Counted from the stretch's first letter, positions 44,522 through 54,189 are shown. The stretch is DNA of 64,000 nucleotides from CAIWXH01 sp964555675 (GCA_964555675.1 CAZKTU010000001.1:1-64000), one strand, 5' to 3'. Made by a program: numbers and translations. Notes: generated by a model from the letters alone, not told the origin.

Positions 44522-47500
44522 ATGAACACGAATAAAGGAAAAAAATTGAGTAATGTTGAACATCTTCTTCTTCGCCCTGATACTATTATCGGTAGTATTA
44601 GAAATTCAGAAACAGAATGTTGGGTATATGATGAGGAATCTAAACGTATTATTACAAAATTAATCACTTATAATCCTGGATTGGAAAGATTGTTTATTGA
44701 AATTATGTCAAATGTTGAAGATAATAAATGGAGAAGTGAAAAAGCAGGTATTAAAATGACAAATATTGAAGTAACCACTGACGACGTTAATGGTGAAATT
44801 ATTTTTAAAAATAATGGATCTCACATTCCTATCGAATTAACACAATACGAATTTACTGATGATAAGACTCAGAAAGTTATTGTTGAAGAGATGTACCCTG
44901 CAGAATTATTTTTTAGTGAATTTAGAGCTGGAACAAATTTTGTAGATGATCAAGAACGTAAAACAAGTGGTAAAAATGGTTATGGATCTAAAGCTACAAA
45001 TGTATTCTCAAAAAGATTCGATATTTTACATTCAGATCCAAATCACAAGCTATTATATCATCAAACATTTACTAATAATTCAAAATCTAGAACAAAACCA
45101 GAAGTATCGCCATATTTTGGCGAAGCATTTACTCAAATTTCTTTTATTCCAGATTATGAAAGATTCGGTTATCCTGGAATGGACGATACATTTATTTCAT
45201 TAATTAAAAGGCATTTATATGAATGTTCTATGGTGACTGGACTTCCTGTTAAATTTAATGGTGAAAAATTATATGTTAAAAATTTAGAAGATTATTCAAA
45301 ATTATTTTTTCCGCAATCTAATACTATTTTATTCAAAAGCGAACTCGGTGATGAATGCGTAGTCGTTGAACATCCAGAAGAAGAAAGTATGGAAGCTAAT
45401 TCAGTTAAACACGTATCATTTGTTAATGGTATTTATACTAAAGATGGAGGTATTCATGTTGATAATTGGTCTGAAAAGATTTTTAGATTTTTAGTTGACG
45501 AATTTAATAAGAGGAAAGTTAAAAAAGGGGAACCGTTGAAAACTACACGTAAACAATTAATGCCTTATTTTACAATTTTTGTAAGATGTGAACTTCCAGG
45601 ACCCGAATTTAAATCTCAAACAAAGGATCAGCTTACCGGGCCTAATTATTCTTTACTTACTAATCCTAATGATCCAAAACATTTCAATGAATATATTCGC
45701 GAAACTGTAACAAAAATGTTAAAATGGAAATTCGTTAACGTTCTTGAATCTAAACTTTCATTTTTAAATGAAAGTGCTGCTGCTCGTAAAGAGAAGCGTG
45801 GTACAAAGATTCCCTTAGGTAAGAAAGCAGAAGATGCAAATTATGCAGGTAAAAAGGGATATGCAATGAATTGTACTCTCTATATTACAGAAGGATTATC
45901 TGCAAAAACATTTGCAACAAAATTGGTAAGTAAATTAGAAAATGGTCCTGATTATTATGGAACATTTGCATTAAAGGGTAAATTTATCAATGTTCATAAT
46001 GCTACCGTTCAAGAAATTAATAATAATGAAGAAGTAAAATTATTAAAACAAGTACTTGGATTGATTACAAATGTTGATTATTCTATTGATGATAATTTTA
46101 ATAAATTGAGATATGGTAAAGTATGTATTTTAACAGATGCAGATGATGATGGAATTCATATTCGAGGATTAGTATTAAACTTTTTCTTTAGAATGTGGCC
46201 AAGTTTATTTTATAGATCTCCAGCATTTTGTACATCTATGAGTACTGCAGTAACAATGATTAAACTACCAAAAGAAAAATTACCTATTATGTTCTATTCA
46301 AATCCGTCATTTAAAAATTGGTTGGAAGTAAATACATTGCCAAAAAGCGTACAACCTCAATATTATAAGGGACTTGGTACTCACGAAGGTAACGAATATG
46401 AACTTTATTTAAATGACCCAAAAATTATCGACTATTTACTTGACGGCCAAGAAGAAGATTATATGAATTTAGGTTTCGATGATGAAAAAGGCTGCAGCGA
46501 TTGGAGAAAAGAATGGATGTTGCAATATATCAAAACTGAAGCTACTTCTTTACAAGAATATACATATGAAGGATTTATGAGTTTATCTGCATTTGTAAGT
46601 GAGCATTTAATTATTTATCATCGTATGACTCTTCGCAGAGCATTACCATGTATGTATGATGGGTTTAAAGAATCGCAACGTAAAATTATTTATGGTATTT
46701 TTAATAGTAGTGAATGTAGAAAAGAGAAAATCGATCTTGAAACTATTGTAGGTATTATTAAGAAAGCTACGAGATATCATCATGGTGGTGTAAGTATGTC
46801 AAGCGCCATTGTTAAACTTGCTCAAGGTTATATCGGATCAAATAATATTCCATTACTTAAAAACTGTGGAGAATTTGGTACAAGATGGAATGGAGGTAAA
46901 GACGCAGCAGCACCTCGTTATATTAAAACACAACCAGAAGATATTTCTGAATATATATTCAGAAAAGAAGATGAACCTTTATATGAAGTAGTTAACGAAG
47001 ATGGTAAAGAAGTAGAATATAGATTTTATATGCCTATTCTTCCTATGGTATTGATTAATGGTGCAAGCGGTATGGCAAGTGGTTGGTCTACAGAAATTCC
47101 ATGTTTTAATCCTCATGATATTATTAATTGGATTAATCATTATTTAGCAGCACCGGATCATTTAGATCAGTTACCAAAATTAACACCATGGTATAGAGGT
47201 TTTACTGGTAAAATTGAATTAACTAAAAATGGTTGGAAATCCGTTGGTATTCTTGAACAATGTACAACACCAAAAGGTTGGTGGGATATTAAAGAATGCC
47301 CGATTGGTGTTTGGCCTGTTAATATTAAAATGTATATTGAACAATTAGAATCTGGGGAAATCGGTGAAGGTGAAAAAAAGAAAGTATGTAAGAAATTTAT
47401 TGTTGATAAAAAGAAGATGAAATCTACTACAAATAGTATTCATTATCGTATTAAACCATCTGATGAATTTTTACCTGATATTGATACTCCAAATAATTTC

Positions 47501-48016
47501 AAAATTCTTCAACGTAATTATTCATTAAAAAATATTGTTGTTTTAGACGAGCATGATTATCCTCATCGTTACGATTCTGTAGAATCACTTCTTAGCGATT
47601 TCTGTAAGAAAAGACTTGAATTTTACGTTAAGAGAAAAGAATATTGGTTAAATTATTACAAGAATGAAATTATTGTTGATCAATATAAACTTAGATTTTT
47701 AGAAATGTTTATTAGAAAAGAGATTACAGTAGACGATTTAAATCAAGAAGATGAAGTCGTTGAAATGATGTTATTAAGTCATAACTTTGTTAAAATAGAT
47801 AATTCATTTGATTATATTTTAAGTATGGGATTAAAATCATTAACATTAAGAAGATTAGAAAATATCAGAAAAGATATTAAAAAGGTTCAAGATAAGATCG
47901 ACGAACTTGAAAAGAAAGATATTAAAAATATTTGGTTAGATGAATTATCAGACTTTGAAAAAGCTTATAATAAATTTTTGAAAACACGTAATGATGATGA
48001 AAAACTTAAAGAATAA
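44522..48016 (+). CDS. DNA topoisomerase II (type IIA)
   Basis: 1164 residues in one chain, like eukaryotic and NCLDV enzymes. ATPase part: RPDTIIGS, EIMSNVEDN, GKNGYGSKATN (~149) and the SQTKDQLTG QTK loop. TOPRIM: ITEGLSA (~456) and TDADDDG (~537). Cleavage domain: catalytic Tyr in AAPRYIKT (~799). A coiled-coil tower end follows. It passes one duplex through another using ATP and is needed to disentangle the viral genome. The C-terminal regulatory tail of cellular enzymes is almost absent. The ATG was preferred over an in-frame TTG two codons upstream. Confidence 0.97.
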   Translation: MNTNKGKKLSNVEHLLLRPDTIIGSIRNSETECWVYDEESKRIITKLITYNPGLERLFIEIMSNVEDNKWRSEKAGIKMTNIEVTTDDVNGEIIFKNNGSHIPIELTQYEFTDDKTQKVIVEEMYPAELFFSEFRAGTNFVDDQERKTSGKNGYGSKATNVFSKRFDILHSDPNHKLLYHQTFTNNSKSRTKPEVSPYFGEAFTQISFIPDYERFGYPGMDDTFISLIKRHLYECSMVTGLPVKFNGEKLYVKNLEDYSKLFFPQSNTILFKSELGDECVVVEHPEEESMEANSVKHVSFVNGIYTKDGGIHVDNWSEKIFRFLVDEFNKRKVKKGEPLKTTRKQLMPYFTIFVRCELPGPEFKSQTKDQLTGPNYSLLTNPNDPKHFNEYIRETVTKMLKWKFVNVLESKLSFLNESAAARKEKRGTKIPLGKKAEDANYAGKKGYAMNCTLYITEGLSAKTFATKLVSKLENGPDYYGTFALKGKFINVHNATVQEINNNEEVKLLKQVLGLITNVDYSIDDNFNKLRYGKVCILTDADDDGIHIRGLVLNFFFRMWPSLFYRSPAFCTSMSTAVTMIKLPKEKLPIMFYSNPSFKNWLEVNTLPKSVQPQYYKGLGTHEGNEYELYLNDPKIIDYLLDGQEEDYMNLGFDDEKGCSDWRKEWMLQYIKTEATSLQEYTYEGFMSLSAFVSEHLIIYHRMTLRRALPCMYDGFKESQRKIIYGIFNSSECRKEKIDLETIVGIIKKATRYHHGGVSMSSAIVKLAQGYIGSNNIPLLKNCGEFGTRWNGGKDAAAPRYIKTQPEDISEYIFRKEDEPLYEVVNEDGKEVEYRFYMPILPMVLINGASGMASGWSTEIPCFNPHDIINWINHYLAAPDHLDQLPKLTPWYRGFTGKIELTKNGWKSVGILEQCTTPKGWWDIKECPIGVWPVNIKMYIEQLESGEIGEGEKKKVCKKFIVDKKKMKSTTNSIHYRIKPSDEFLPDIDTPNNFKILQRNYSLKNIVVLDEHDYPHRYDSVESLLSDFCKKRLEFYVKRKEYWLNYYKNEIIVDQYKLRFLEMFIRKEITVDDLNQEDEVVEMMLLSHNFVKIDNSFDYILSMGLKSLTLRRLENIRKDIKKVQDKIDELEKKDIKNIWLDELSDFEKAYNKFLKTRNDDEKLKE

Positions 48017-48034
48017 ACTTAAAAAATTATGATT

Positions 48035-48049
48035 TTACTCAATGAGTAA
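48035..48049. terminator. 3' hairpin between convergent genes
   Basis: Stem TTACTC/GAGTAA, loop AAT. Confidence 0.58.
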
Positions 48050-48058
48050 TATTAAATT

Positions 48059-49027
48059 TTATAGTTCTTCTTCATCGTTTGATATTTCGCCATCTTCATC
48101 GTTTGACATTTCGCCATCTTCATCGTTTGACATTTCGCCATCTTCATCGTTTGACATTTCGCCATCTTCATCGTATCTATAATAATCAATTAATTCATTA
48201 AAATAACTATCAGGATTAAGAAATTGAGATTTAATATACGAAACAGGTTCATCCGTCTTAATAAAAATGGGTCTATATCCTCTAGATTCATATTTCTTAA
48301 TTCTGAATACCACTTTGAAAAAATAATCTTTAATCAATCTCTGGAAATAATCTTTTCTAGAACTAATATGAATTATATCTAGATATTGTTTATAATCATC
48401 AAAATATGAAGGTATAAAATATGCGTTTGTTAAAAATATACAAACTAAAGCTTGAGCAGATATATGTAAAACAACCCTATTCCTTTCAATTTCTGAGAAT
48501 GAAACTTTGCAAATGGGAAGATCGAAATTTTTAATTAAATCTTCTATGTTAGTATACTTGGTATCTATGAATTGGAAGTTTTCTCCATCATAATTATATT
48601 CTAATTTATCAACCTTATTAGCCTTCAAATTAAAAATATCTATATCTGAATATTTCCATTTCTCTTCTTCATCCATAGATTTGCCTGTAAAAAATTTTAT
48701 AAATAACCATAATGCATAACTTCCTGCTATACAATAATCTTTTTTGATTAAATTATGTTTTTTAAATTGAGGTTCATTTATAAAATCATCACAAAAATTA
48801 TAGACACGTCTAGCATTGTCACCAGTTATTTCAAATGTATAAATTTTATCAGCTATAGGATCTTTTTCAAAGATATTTAAAATTTTTTTAAGATTGCCAT
48901 GTTTATCATTTAATAATTCATCTAATGAAAGTTCGGGAAATATTAGATGTGATCTATCTGGATACGAATATGTATCATAGAATAACGTTTTAGATTTACT
49001 AAAATAGTCAACAAGTTTCTTTAACAT
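48059..49027 (-). CDS. Nucleotidyltransferase-like protein with acidic repeat tail
   Basis: 322 residues. CIAGSYALWLF (GS at 102-103) and KYSDIDIFNL (Asp128, Asp130) form a GS...DxD pattern of nucleotidyltransferase folds. C-terminal KYESRGYRP and SQFLNPDSYF are shared with the plus-strand gene at 49439, so the two are inverted paralogues flanking a short gene. The tail is four acidic units of the type DEDGEMSN. No third catalytic Asp is obvious, so activity is uncertain. Confidence 0.68.
   Translation of the reverse strand: MLKKLVDYFSKSKTLFYDTYSYPDRSHLIFPELSLDELLNDKHGNLKKILNIFEKDPIADKIYTFEITGDNARRVYNFCDDFINEPQFKKHNLIKKDYCIAGSYALWLFIKFFTGKSMDEEEKWKYSDIDIFNLKANKVDKLEYNYDGENFQFIDTKYTNIEDLIKNFDLPICKVSFSEIERNRVVLHISAQALVCIFLTNAYFIPSYFDDYKQYLDIIHISSRKDYFQRLIKDYFFKVVFRIKKYESRGYRPIFIKTDEPVSYIKSQFLNPDSYFNELIDYYRYDEDGEMSNDEDGEMSNDEDGEMSNDEDGEISNDEEEL
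48066..48173 (-). repeat. 24-bp coding tandem repeat
   Basis: Encodes DEDGE(M/I)SN on the minus strand, about four copies at the C-terminus. Confidence 0.8.
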
Positions 49028-49053
49028 TTATTTAATATTAAATTATTTTTTTT

Positions 49054-49067
49054 AAAAATGAAAAATT
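49054..49067 (+). promoter_or_regulatory. Early-type promoter element
   Basis: AAAAATGAAAAATT, about 30-43 bp before the ATG at 49097. Confidence 0.5.
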
Positions 49068-49096
49068 AATTCAATTTTATTTAAACAAATTTCAAA

Positions 49097-49369
49097 ATGA
49101 AAAGTCTAGAAGCTACACAGTTATACTACTCATCAGTATTGAAAAATAATCATGTTAAAAAACAACTATATAGTAATATTATTAAAAAGTTTAATATTGA
49201 AAAAATTATAAAAAATATTCAAAAAAATACATCAAATGAAACTTATAATATTAAAAAAGAAAATAATGTTGAAAAAAATACATCAAATGAAACTTATAAT
49301 ATTGAAAAAGCAGTTCCTATATTTAATAAAATCAAATCTAAATTCAAAACAAACATCGAAATTTTTTAA
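49097..49369 (+). CDS. Small hypothetical protein (90 aa)
   Basis: Basic, helical. Contains a duplicated segment (KNTSNETYNIKKENNVE, then KNTSNETYNIEK), from a ~51-bp direct repeat. No family recognised. It is supported by an early-type promoter, a start in good context and a family hairpin after its stop. Confidence 0.58.
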   Translation: MKSLEATQLYYSSVLKNNHVKKQLYSNIIKKFNIEKIIKNIQKNTSNETYNIKKENNVEKNTSNETYNIEKAVPIFNKIKSKFKTNIEIF

Positions 49370-49370
49370 T

Positions 49371-49391
49371 TTATTACTCAATGAGTAATAA
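49371..49391 (+). terminator. 3' hairpin
   Basis: Stem TTATTACTC/GAGTAATAA, loop AAT, 9 bp. Confidence 0.6.
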
Positions 49392-49400
49392 TCGAAGAAA

Positions 49401-49415
49401 AAAAATGAAAAAATT
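49401..49415 (+). promoter_or_regulatory. Early-type promoter element
   Basis: AAAAATGAAAAAATT, about 24-38 bp before the ATG at 49439. Confidence 0.55.
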
Positions 49416-49438
49416 TTTTTTTCAAAACTTTTCAAAAA

Positions 49439-50299
49439 ATGTCGTCGGTCAACCTTGAATACTCATCCAGTGGAGAACTCGTTCTCCAACCTCCATCAAA
49501 AAATACTACATATATTCAACAAGAACATTATGATGAAATTTCTGATGATGAATATTATGAAGAATCATTGAATAAAAATAAAAAAATCGGTCAAATAACT
49601 GATGCATTTAAAATTATAAATTTTGACGGTCGTATCATTTCTTTAGAAGATCTTAAATATTATCTTGATGTAGCGCAAGCTCTTGTTGAAAAAGATGAAG
49701 GGTTGGAGGATCATATTATTTGCCTTAATACTAACATTTATAAAGAACCTTATAATAAGGGAGTAGTTGCAGGAAGTGCAGCTCTTCATGTGTACTTGAA
49801 AAATATGAGACCCGAACTTGCAAAATCTTGGAAACCGAATGACGTTGATATCTTCAGCCTTAATGAAGATTGCACAAATAGATCTGTCACGTTAGATGCC
49901 AATGACGTTACCCTCGATAACGTCAATGTATCTTTCAGACGAGTAGAAGATCTTCTTCTAAATTTCGATCTTGCAATTTGCCGCGTTGCATTTTCAGATG
50001 GGAAGTTTTGGATTTCTCTTCAAGCACTGTTGTGTATTCATAAAACATTGACTTACAATGTCCCTATTTATTTCAATGATTTGAAGAAATACAAGAAAAT
50101 TGTAGCTATTAAACACAAGACTCACAAATATAAAGCTCTTGTTACTACATATTATTACAAGGTTAAATCAAGACTTGAAAAGTATGAAAGTAGAGGATTT
50201 AAACCTAATTTTATTAATACCACAACACCGGTTTCATATGTGAAATCTCAGTTCCTTAATCCTGATAGTTATTTCCATCAATATATTAATTACCTTTAA
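49439..50299 (+). CDS. Nucleotidyltransferase-like protein (286 aa)
   Basis: Paralogue of the minus-strand gene at 48059: VVAGSAALHVYL (GS at 112-113), KPNDVDIFSL (Asp135, Asp137) and the shared end KYESRGFKP ... SQFLNPDSYF. Instead of the acidic repeat tail it stops soon after that motif, and it has its own acidic N-terminal region. Its first ~60 bp and much of the coding part use more G and C than the paralogue. Enzyme activity is not proven by the visible motifs. Confidence 0.68.
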   Translation: MSSVNLEYSSSGELVLQPPSKNTTYIQQEHYDEISDDEYYEESLNKNKKIGQITDAFKIINFDGRIISLEDLKYYLDVAQALVEKDEGLEDHIICLNTNIYKEPYNKGVVAGSAALHVYLKNMRPELAKSWKPNDVDIFSLNEDCTNRSVTLDANDVTLDNVNVSFRRVEDLLLNFDLAICRVAFSDGKFWISLQALLCIHKTLTYNVPIYFNDLKKYKKIVAIKHKTHKYKALVTTYYYKVKSRLEKYESRGFKPNFINTTTPVSYVKSQFLNPDSYFHQYINYL

Positions 50300-50311
50300 T
50301 TAATTTTTAAT

Positions 50312-50324
50312 TACTCAATGAGTA
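50312..50324. terminator. 3' hairpin between convergent genes
   Basis: Stem TACTC/GAGTA, loop AAT; outer pair is G-T. Confidence 0.5.
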
Positions 50325-50332
50325 GTATTTTA

Positions 50333-50572
50333 TTAATTACCAAACAATGCATTGTTTATCGTCGTTTTAATATTAAATATAAAATGAACGATAATACCTA
50401 TTATCATTAATAATAGTAATGTAATAAAAATATTTATTACATTACTATTAGTATAACTTTGTATTTTATAAGTATTTTTAAAAATTTCAATTAATATTGC
50501 AACTAATACCGTTGATAAAAAGTCAAATAATGCAATATTAAATAATCTGAAACTTCTTAAATATTTAAGCAT
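50333..50572 (-). CDS. Small two-pass membrane protein (79 aa)
   Basis: Two hydrophobic segments (IALFDFLSTVLVAILIEIF and INIFITLLLLMIIGIIVHFIF). Start context CATAATAAATG. No family recognised. Confidence 0.6.
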   Translation of the reverse strand: MLKYLRSFRLFNIALFDFLSTVLVAILIEIFKNTYKIQSYTNSNVINIFITLLLLMIIGIIVHFIFNIKTTINNALFGN

Positions 50573-50593
50573 TTATTATGTTATTTAAAAAAT

Positions 50594-50616
50594 TAATTTA
50601 CTCAGCGAGTAAATTA
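50594..50616 (-). terminator. 3' hairpin
   Basis: Stem TAATTTACTC/GAGTAAATTA, loop AGC, 10 bp. Confidence 0.6.
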
Positions 50617-50623
50617 TCTATTA

Positions 50624-51355
50624 TTATCTTACTCTACTAATACTAAACCAGCTTTCTCTATTTGCACCTAATAGAGAAAGAGACGTTTGTGCATCATGAC
50701 GCACTTGAAGTTTAACAGTATCATTTAAAAGGAGATTCAATTTCATACTTGTAATAGAAACTACAGTAGGATTATTAGCAGATGGGGGAGCTTGTTCTCT
50801 TGCAGTTGCATAAACTACGGTTTCTGCAAAATTTACTATACGCATCTGTCGACTCGCTCTACCAGAAGGATTTGTAAGTGTTACGCCTCCTCCACTATTA
50901 TTAGGTGTAAATGCAACAATTGCTGATACTTCATATACACCATCTGCAGGTGCAGTAAATGTACCAGAATCTTCATCAAATTGGGCAGTAGATACACCAC
51001 CTGTTGCCGAAGAACTAAAAAAATCGGCTTTAACTACATCATGCCATGTAGTAGAAGCTGCAATAGCTCCTGAATCTCCTGTAGCAAAAACACTACAAAC
51101 AGGACCCTGAGAAGCAAGTGTGGTCCATGTAAGAACATTATTAGCTCCTACTGTAAGCATTTGACCTACAGTTCCAGGTGCAAGCTGTGACAATGCTACA
51201 CCATCTGCCGATGTAATTAAACCACCAGTTGCACTTAATACGAAATCGTTAACAGTTTTAGATTGGAATTGAATAGCACCTGTATTTCCAAAAATAACAT
51301 CACCATTACCATAAAATCTCCATGGTACGGATGCCGGATATTCACTAAATGACAT
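50624..51355 (-). CDS. C1q-like virion/fibre protein
   Basis: 243 residues. An N-terminal stalk-like region (GNGDVIFGNTGAIQFQSKTV, then LSATGGLITSADG) leads to a C-terminal jelly-roll of C1q/TNF type: GTFTAPADGVYEVSAIVAF, LLLNDTVKLQVRHDA and the closing SWFSISRVR strand. C1q heads trimerise and bind ligands. The composition is GC-richer than most genes here, like the Ala/Thr-rich protein at 14558. Divergent from a second C1q-like gene; both probably encode surface proteins. Confidence 0.78.
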   Translation of the reverse strand: MSFSEYPASVPWRFYGNGDVIFGNTGAIQFQSKTVNDFVLSATGGLITSADGVALSQLAPGTVGQMLTVGANNVLTWTTLASQGPVCSVFATGDSGAIAASTTWHDVVKADFFSSSATGGVSTAQFDEDSGTFTAPADGVYEVSAIVAFTPNNSGGGVTLTNPSGRASRQMRIVNFAETVVYATAREQAPPSANNPTVVSITSMKLNLLLNDTVKLQVRHDAQTSLSLLGANRESWFSISRVR

Positions 51356-51491
51356 TTATACTGAATAGTATGTTTATTAATATAATAAAATATTATTTAT
51401 AAATTTTATCGAATTCAATAAATAATCTACTTTCATAAATATTAATTTATATAAAATAAATCTTGTATAAATTAATTTGAAATATAGTGGA

Positions 51492-52187
51492 ATGTCAATT
51501 AATACTCAAAATATTAAAATAAGAGATATTGAAATTGTAGCTCAAAAACAGATTCAGTATAATGAAGCAGTAAAAGGAAGTTATAATATATATGAACCTA
51601 TACCACCAGAAACTGCAAATGGAATAACAGTATTTGATCCTATTACACAATCATTATTTTATAATAAAAATGGTAGTTGGAAACTTATTCAGGATGGAAT
51701 AACAGGAACAGGAGCAACAAAAATGGATAGTATAAGCATGATTAAAGTTAATCAGCAATCTATATCACCACTTACTAATACTATAATTACAGGTTTTACT
51801 GGTACTCCGGCACCTTATATTATGCCATCAGGTTGGGATCCTGTAACAGGAATATATACTGCTCCATCATTAGGATTCGGAAATCATACACTCGATATAG
51901 ATATTAATATAGCATGGAAAGGAGGAGTATCAAATTTAGGAAATAGAACTTTAAATCTAATTTTTAAAAAATTTGGTGGAAGCCCTATAATAATTAAAGG
52001 TGTATCAACCCAAGCAGATGCAAATGCAGCTGTTGAAACTACTCAAGAATTAAGTACCGTATTGGCAGATATATCTGCCAATGATCAAGTATGGTTAGAA
52101 GTTTATCATAATGCACCTATTCCGCTTATATTAAGTGGAAATTATGCAACGAGTATATGCGGTTTCAGGGTCTATCTTACAATTTAA
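51492..52187 (+). CDS. C1q-like fibre protein (231 aa)
   Basis: The N-terminal ~70 residues end in ITVFDPITQSLFYNKNGSW, a phage-fibre-like turn; then a jelly-roll with VTGIYTAPSLGFGNHTLDID, a middle strand set, and DQVWLEVYHNAP ... CGFRVYLTI. This matches the C1q layout of its divergent neighbour at lower similarity. The first ATG was used; a longer frame starts only with TTG. No collagen stalk. Confidence 0.68.
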   Translation: MSINTQNIKIRDIEIVAQKQIQYNEAVKGSYNIYEPIPPETANGITVFDPITQSLFYNKNGSWKLIQDGITGTGATKMDSISMIKVNQQSISPLTNTIITGFTGTPAPYIMPSGWDPVTGIYTAPSLGFGNHTLDIDINIAWKGGVSNLGNRTLNLIFKKFGGSPIIIKGVSTQADANAAVETTQELSTVLADISANDQVWLEVYHNAPIPLILSGNYATSICGFRVYLTI

Positions 52188-52198
52188 TTTTATTCATT

Positions 52199-52213
52199 AA
52201 AATGAAAAAAATT
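52199..52213 (+). promoter_or_regulatory. Early-type promoter element
   Basis: AAAATGAAAAAAATT, about 30-44 bp before the ATG at 52243; it also contains AAAATTGA, the mimivirus early core, immediately after. Confidence 0.5.
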
Positions 52214-52242
52214 GATCAAGAATAATAAGAAATTTTAATTAA

Positions 52243-52884
52243 ATGACGTCATTTATTAATAATTCAACTAAAAACGGTACATTAGAATGTTATCTAGTAA
52301 CGCATATCTCGACAAAGATAGAATATAATAATATTTTTAAAGAACATACAACATTATCATTCGAAACATTTAGAAATAAATTTTTGTCTATCGAACAAAA
52401 TATAGTACCTGAACTGTACAAATATGTAATGGATGCAAATTATTTATATAATATTTTTGGCGTAGTAAGAGGATTTTATGATGGTATTCCAATATATAAT
52501 TTTACAATTAATCCTAATATACAAGTTTATAAAGTTAAATTAAGAGGAACTTATACAGAAAATTTTTGTCAATCTGTAAGAGGTATATCTATTTTACCTT
52601 CATTTGATGAAGATGGTACAATAACTATTTTTGAAGAAATAGATTTTAATAAAATATTAAATCTTTATCTACAAGGAAGTAACGGTTGTAGTCTTGAAAT
52701 TAAAAATGGTATAATTCAAAAATACGTATCAACATATTCATCAATTATAGAAACAAATATCATTCGAACTACGTATTATTTTTATAATAATAGAATATCA
52801 AGAGTTATCCGAACTGTAACAGGAAAAGGAGATATAGAAGAATATAATATATTTATTTTATATTCTTTATTGAAACATAAATAA
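52243..52884 (+). CDS. Hypothetical protein (213 aa)
   Basis: Beta-rich, Asn/Ile/Tyr-rich. A segment QSVRGISILPSFDEDGTITI may be a repeat-type fold. No family recognised. The early-type promoter is the main functional clue. Confidence 0.6.
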   Translation: MTSFINNSTKNGTLECYLVTHISTKIEYNNIFKEHTTLSFETFRNKFLSIEQNIVPELYKYVMDANYLYNIFGVVRGFYDGIPIYNFTINPNIQVYKVKLRGTYTENFCQSVRGISILPSFDEDGTITIFEEIDFNKILNLYLQGSNGCSLEIKNGIIQKYVSTYSSIIETNIIRTTYYFYNNRISRVIRTVTGKGDIEEYNIFILYSLLKHK

Positions 52885-52901
52885 TTTACTCAAAGAGTAA
52901 A
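52885..52901 (+). terminator. 3' hairpin
   Basis: Stem TTTACTC/GAGTAAA, loop AAA. Confidence 0.55.
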
Positions 52902-52946
52902 AATTAAATTTTTTTTATTTAAATTAGACGCAAATTTGATTTAAAT

Positions 52947-54167
52947 ATGTTAATCTTTGATAAATTAACAAACGATATATTATTTTCTTCCAATGAAAAA
53001 GAGAATGATGTAATAAGAAAAATAATATATGGTGTTAATATAACTAGACCGGAAATAGATATATTATCTGAAGATGTAAAAATATTTATGGTTCGAAAAA
53101 ATAAAATAAATTTACGTAAAATAAGTAAACCATCTATGAAAATTAAATTGGCGGCATTTAATTTGGGTGATGATATTGAATATTATAGTTCTTTATCAAA
53201 AGAAGAATTTGATTTAATCATAGTTAGAAAAGATTCTACAAACATCCGATTTATCGAAGAACCTTCTGAACTTGTTCAATTAGAAGCTGTAAAAAATGAT
53301 GGAACTGTTATTCAATTTATTAAAACCCCAACATTTGAAGTTTCAATTGCTGCATTAAATCAAAACATTCATGCTGCTCAGTTTTTAGATCTCGATTCTG
53401 ATATTAATCTTCAATTAATAGCCGTTAAAAATAATGGTATGTGTATTGAATATATTGAAAATCCTTCTGAAGAAATTCAATTAGAAGCTGTAAAAAATAA
53501 TGGTATGTGTATTGAATATATTGAAGAACCTTCTGAACTTGTTCAATTAGAAGCTGTAAAAAATAATGGAATTGTTATTCATTTTATCAATGAACCTTCT
53601 GAAAAAATTCAATTAGAAGCTGTTAAACAAAGTAAATATGCATTAAAATATATCACTAATAAAGTATTTTATAATGTTGAACTAGAATCTGTTAAACATC
53701 ATGGGTTTTCTATAATATTTGCTAATAATCATAATGTAAATAAATTATTTGAAACATTTTTATTAAATTATAAAAAAGATCAATTCGAATTAAATAATTT
53801 ACATTATGATCATGATATTTATTATAATCTTGAAGACGATTACTATAAACATATTTATGAATTGATTAATATCATATTAGTTTATATTAATAATCATGAT
53901 AATATTACAGAACTTTATTGTTTTCAACAAATTATATACATATTATCTGATATTTTTGATTATATTGGATATAAATTAACAAATTTTGATGATAATATTT
54001 ATAACTCTAATGTACTTCTTATATATAATTTAGCTTTAAATTATAATAAATTTAAAAAATGTACTAAATTCAAATCTTTAATTGCGTTATCTTCGTGTTT
54101 AGAAAAATATAATTGTAATATTAAAAATTTTCTTATGTTTTACACTACTTATAATTTAATCTTATAA
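52947..54167 (+). CDS. DUF4116-like repeat protein
   Basis: 406 residues. Residues ~100-235 hold about six ~22-residue units of the form EEPSELVQLEAVKNNGxxIxFI, the AV-K-x-x-G pattern of DUF4116 helical repeats found in amoebae and giant viruses. Two adjacent units are nearly identical in DNA, showing recent duplication. The N- and C-terminal parts are helical without recognisable repeats. Function unknown; such solenoids usually bind proteins. Confidence 0.75.
   Translation: MLIFDKLTNDILFSSNEKENDVIRKIIYGVNITRPEIDILSEDVKIFMVRKNKINLRKISKPSMKIKLAAFNLGDDIEYYSSLSKEEFDLIIVRKDSTNIRFIEEPSELVQLEAVKNDGTVIQFIKTPTFEVSIAALNQNIHAAQFLDLDSDINLQLIAVKNNGMCIEYIENPSEEIQLEAVKNNGMCIEYIEEPSELVQLEAVKNNGIVIHFINEPSEKIQLEAVKQSKYALKYITNKVFYNVELESVKHHGFSIIFANNHNVNKLFETFLLNYKKDQFELNNLHYDHDIYYNLEDDYYKHIYELINIILVYINNHDNITELYCFQQIIYILSDIFDYIGYKLTNFDDNIYNSNVLLIYNLALNYNKFKKCTKFKSLIALSSCLEKYNCNIKNFLMFYTTYNLIL
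53436..53640 (+). repeat. ~66-69-bp coding repeat (DUF4116 units)
   Basis: Consecutive units share GAAGCTGTAAAAAATAATGG and flanking bases; the second and third are almost identical. Confidence 0.75.
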
Positions 54168-54189
54168 TATTACTCAACGAGTAATATTA
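54165..54189 (+). terminator. 3' hairpin
   Basis: Stem TAATATTACTC/GAGTAATATTA, loop AAC, 11 bp; overlaps the stop codon. Confidence 0.63.

Noticed and set aside
52207..52214. Mimivirus-type AAAATTGA as the main early signal
   Set aside because: Seen only sporadically; the AAAAATGAAAA form is the one that recurs at fixed distance.
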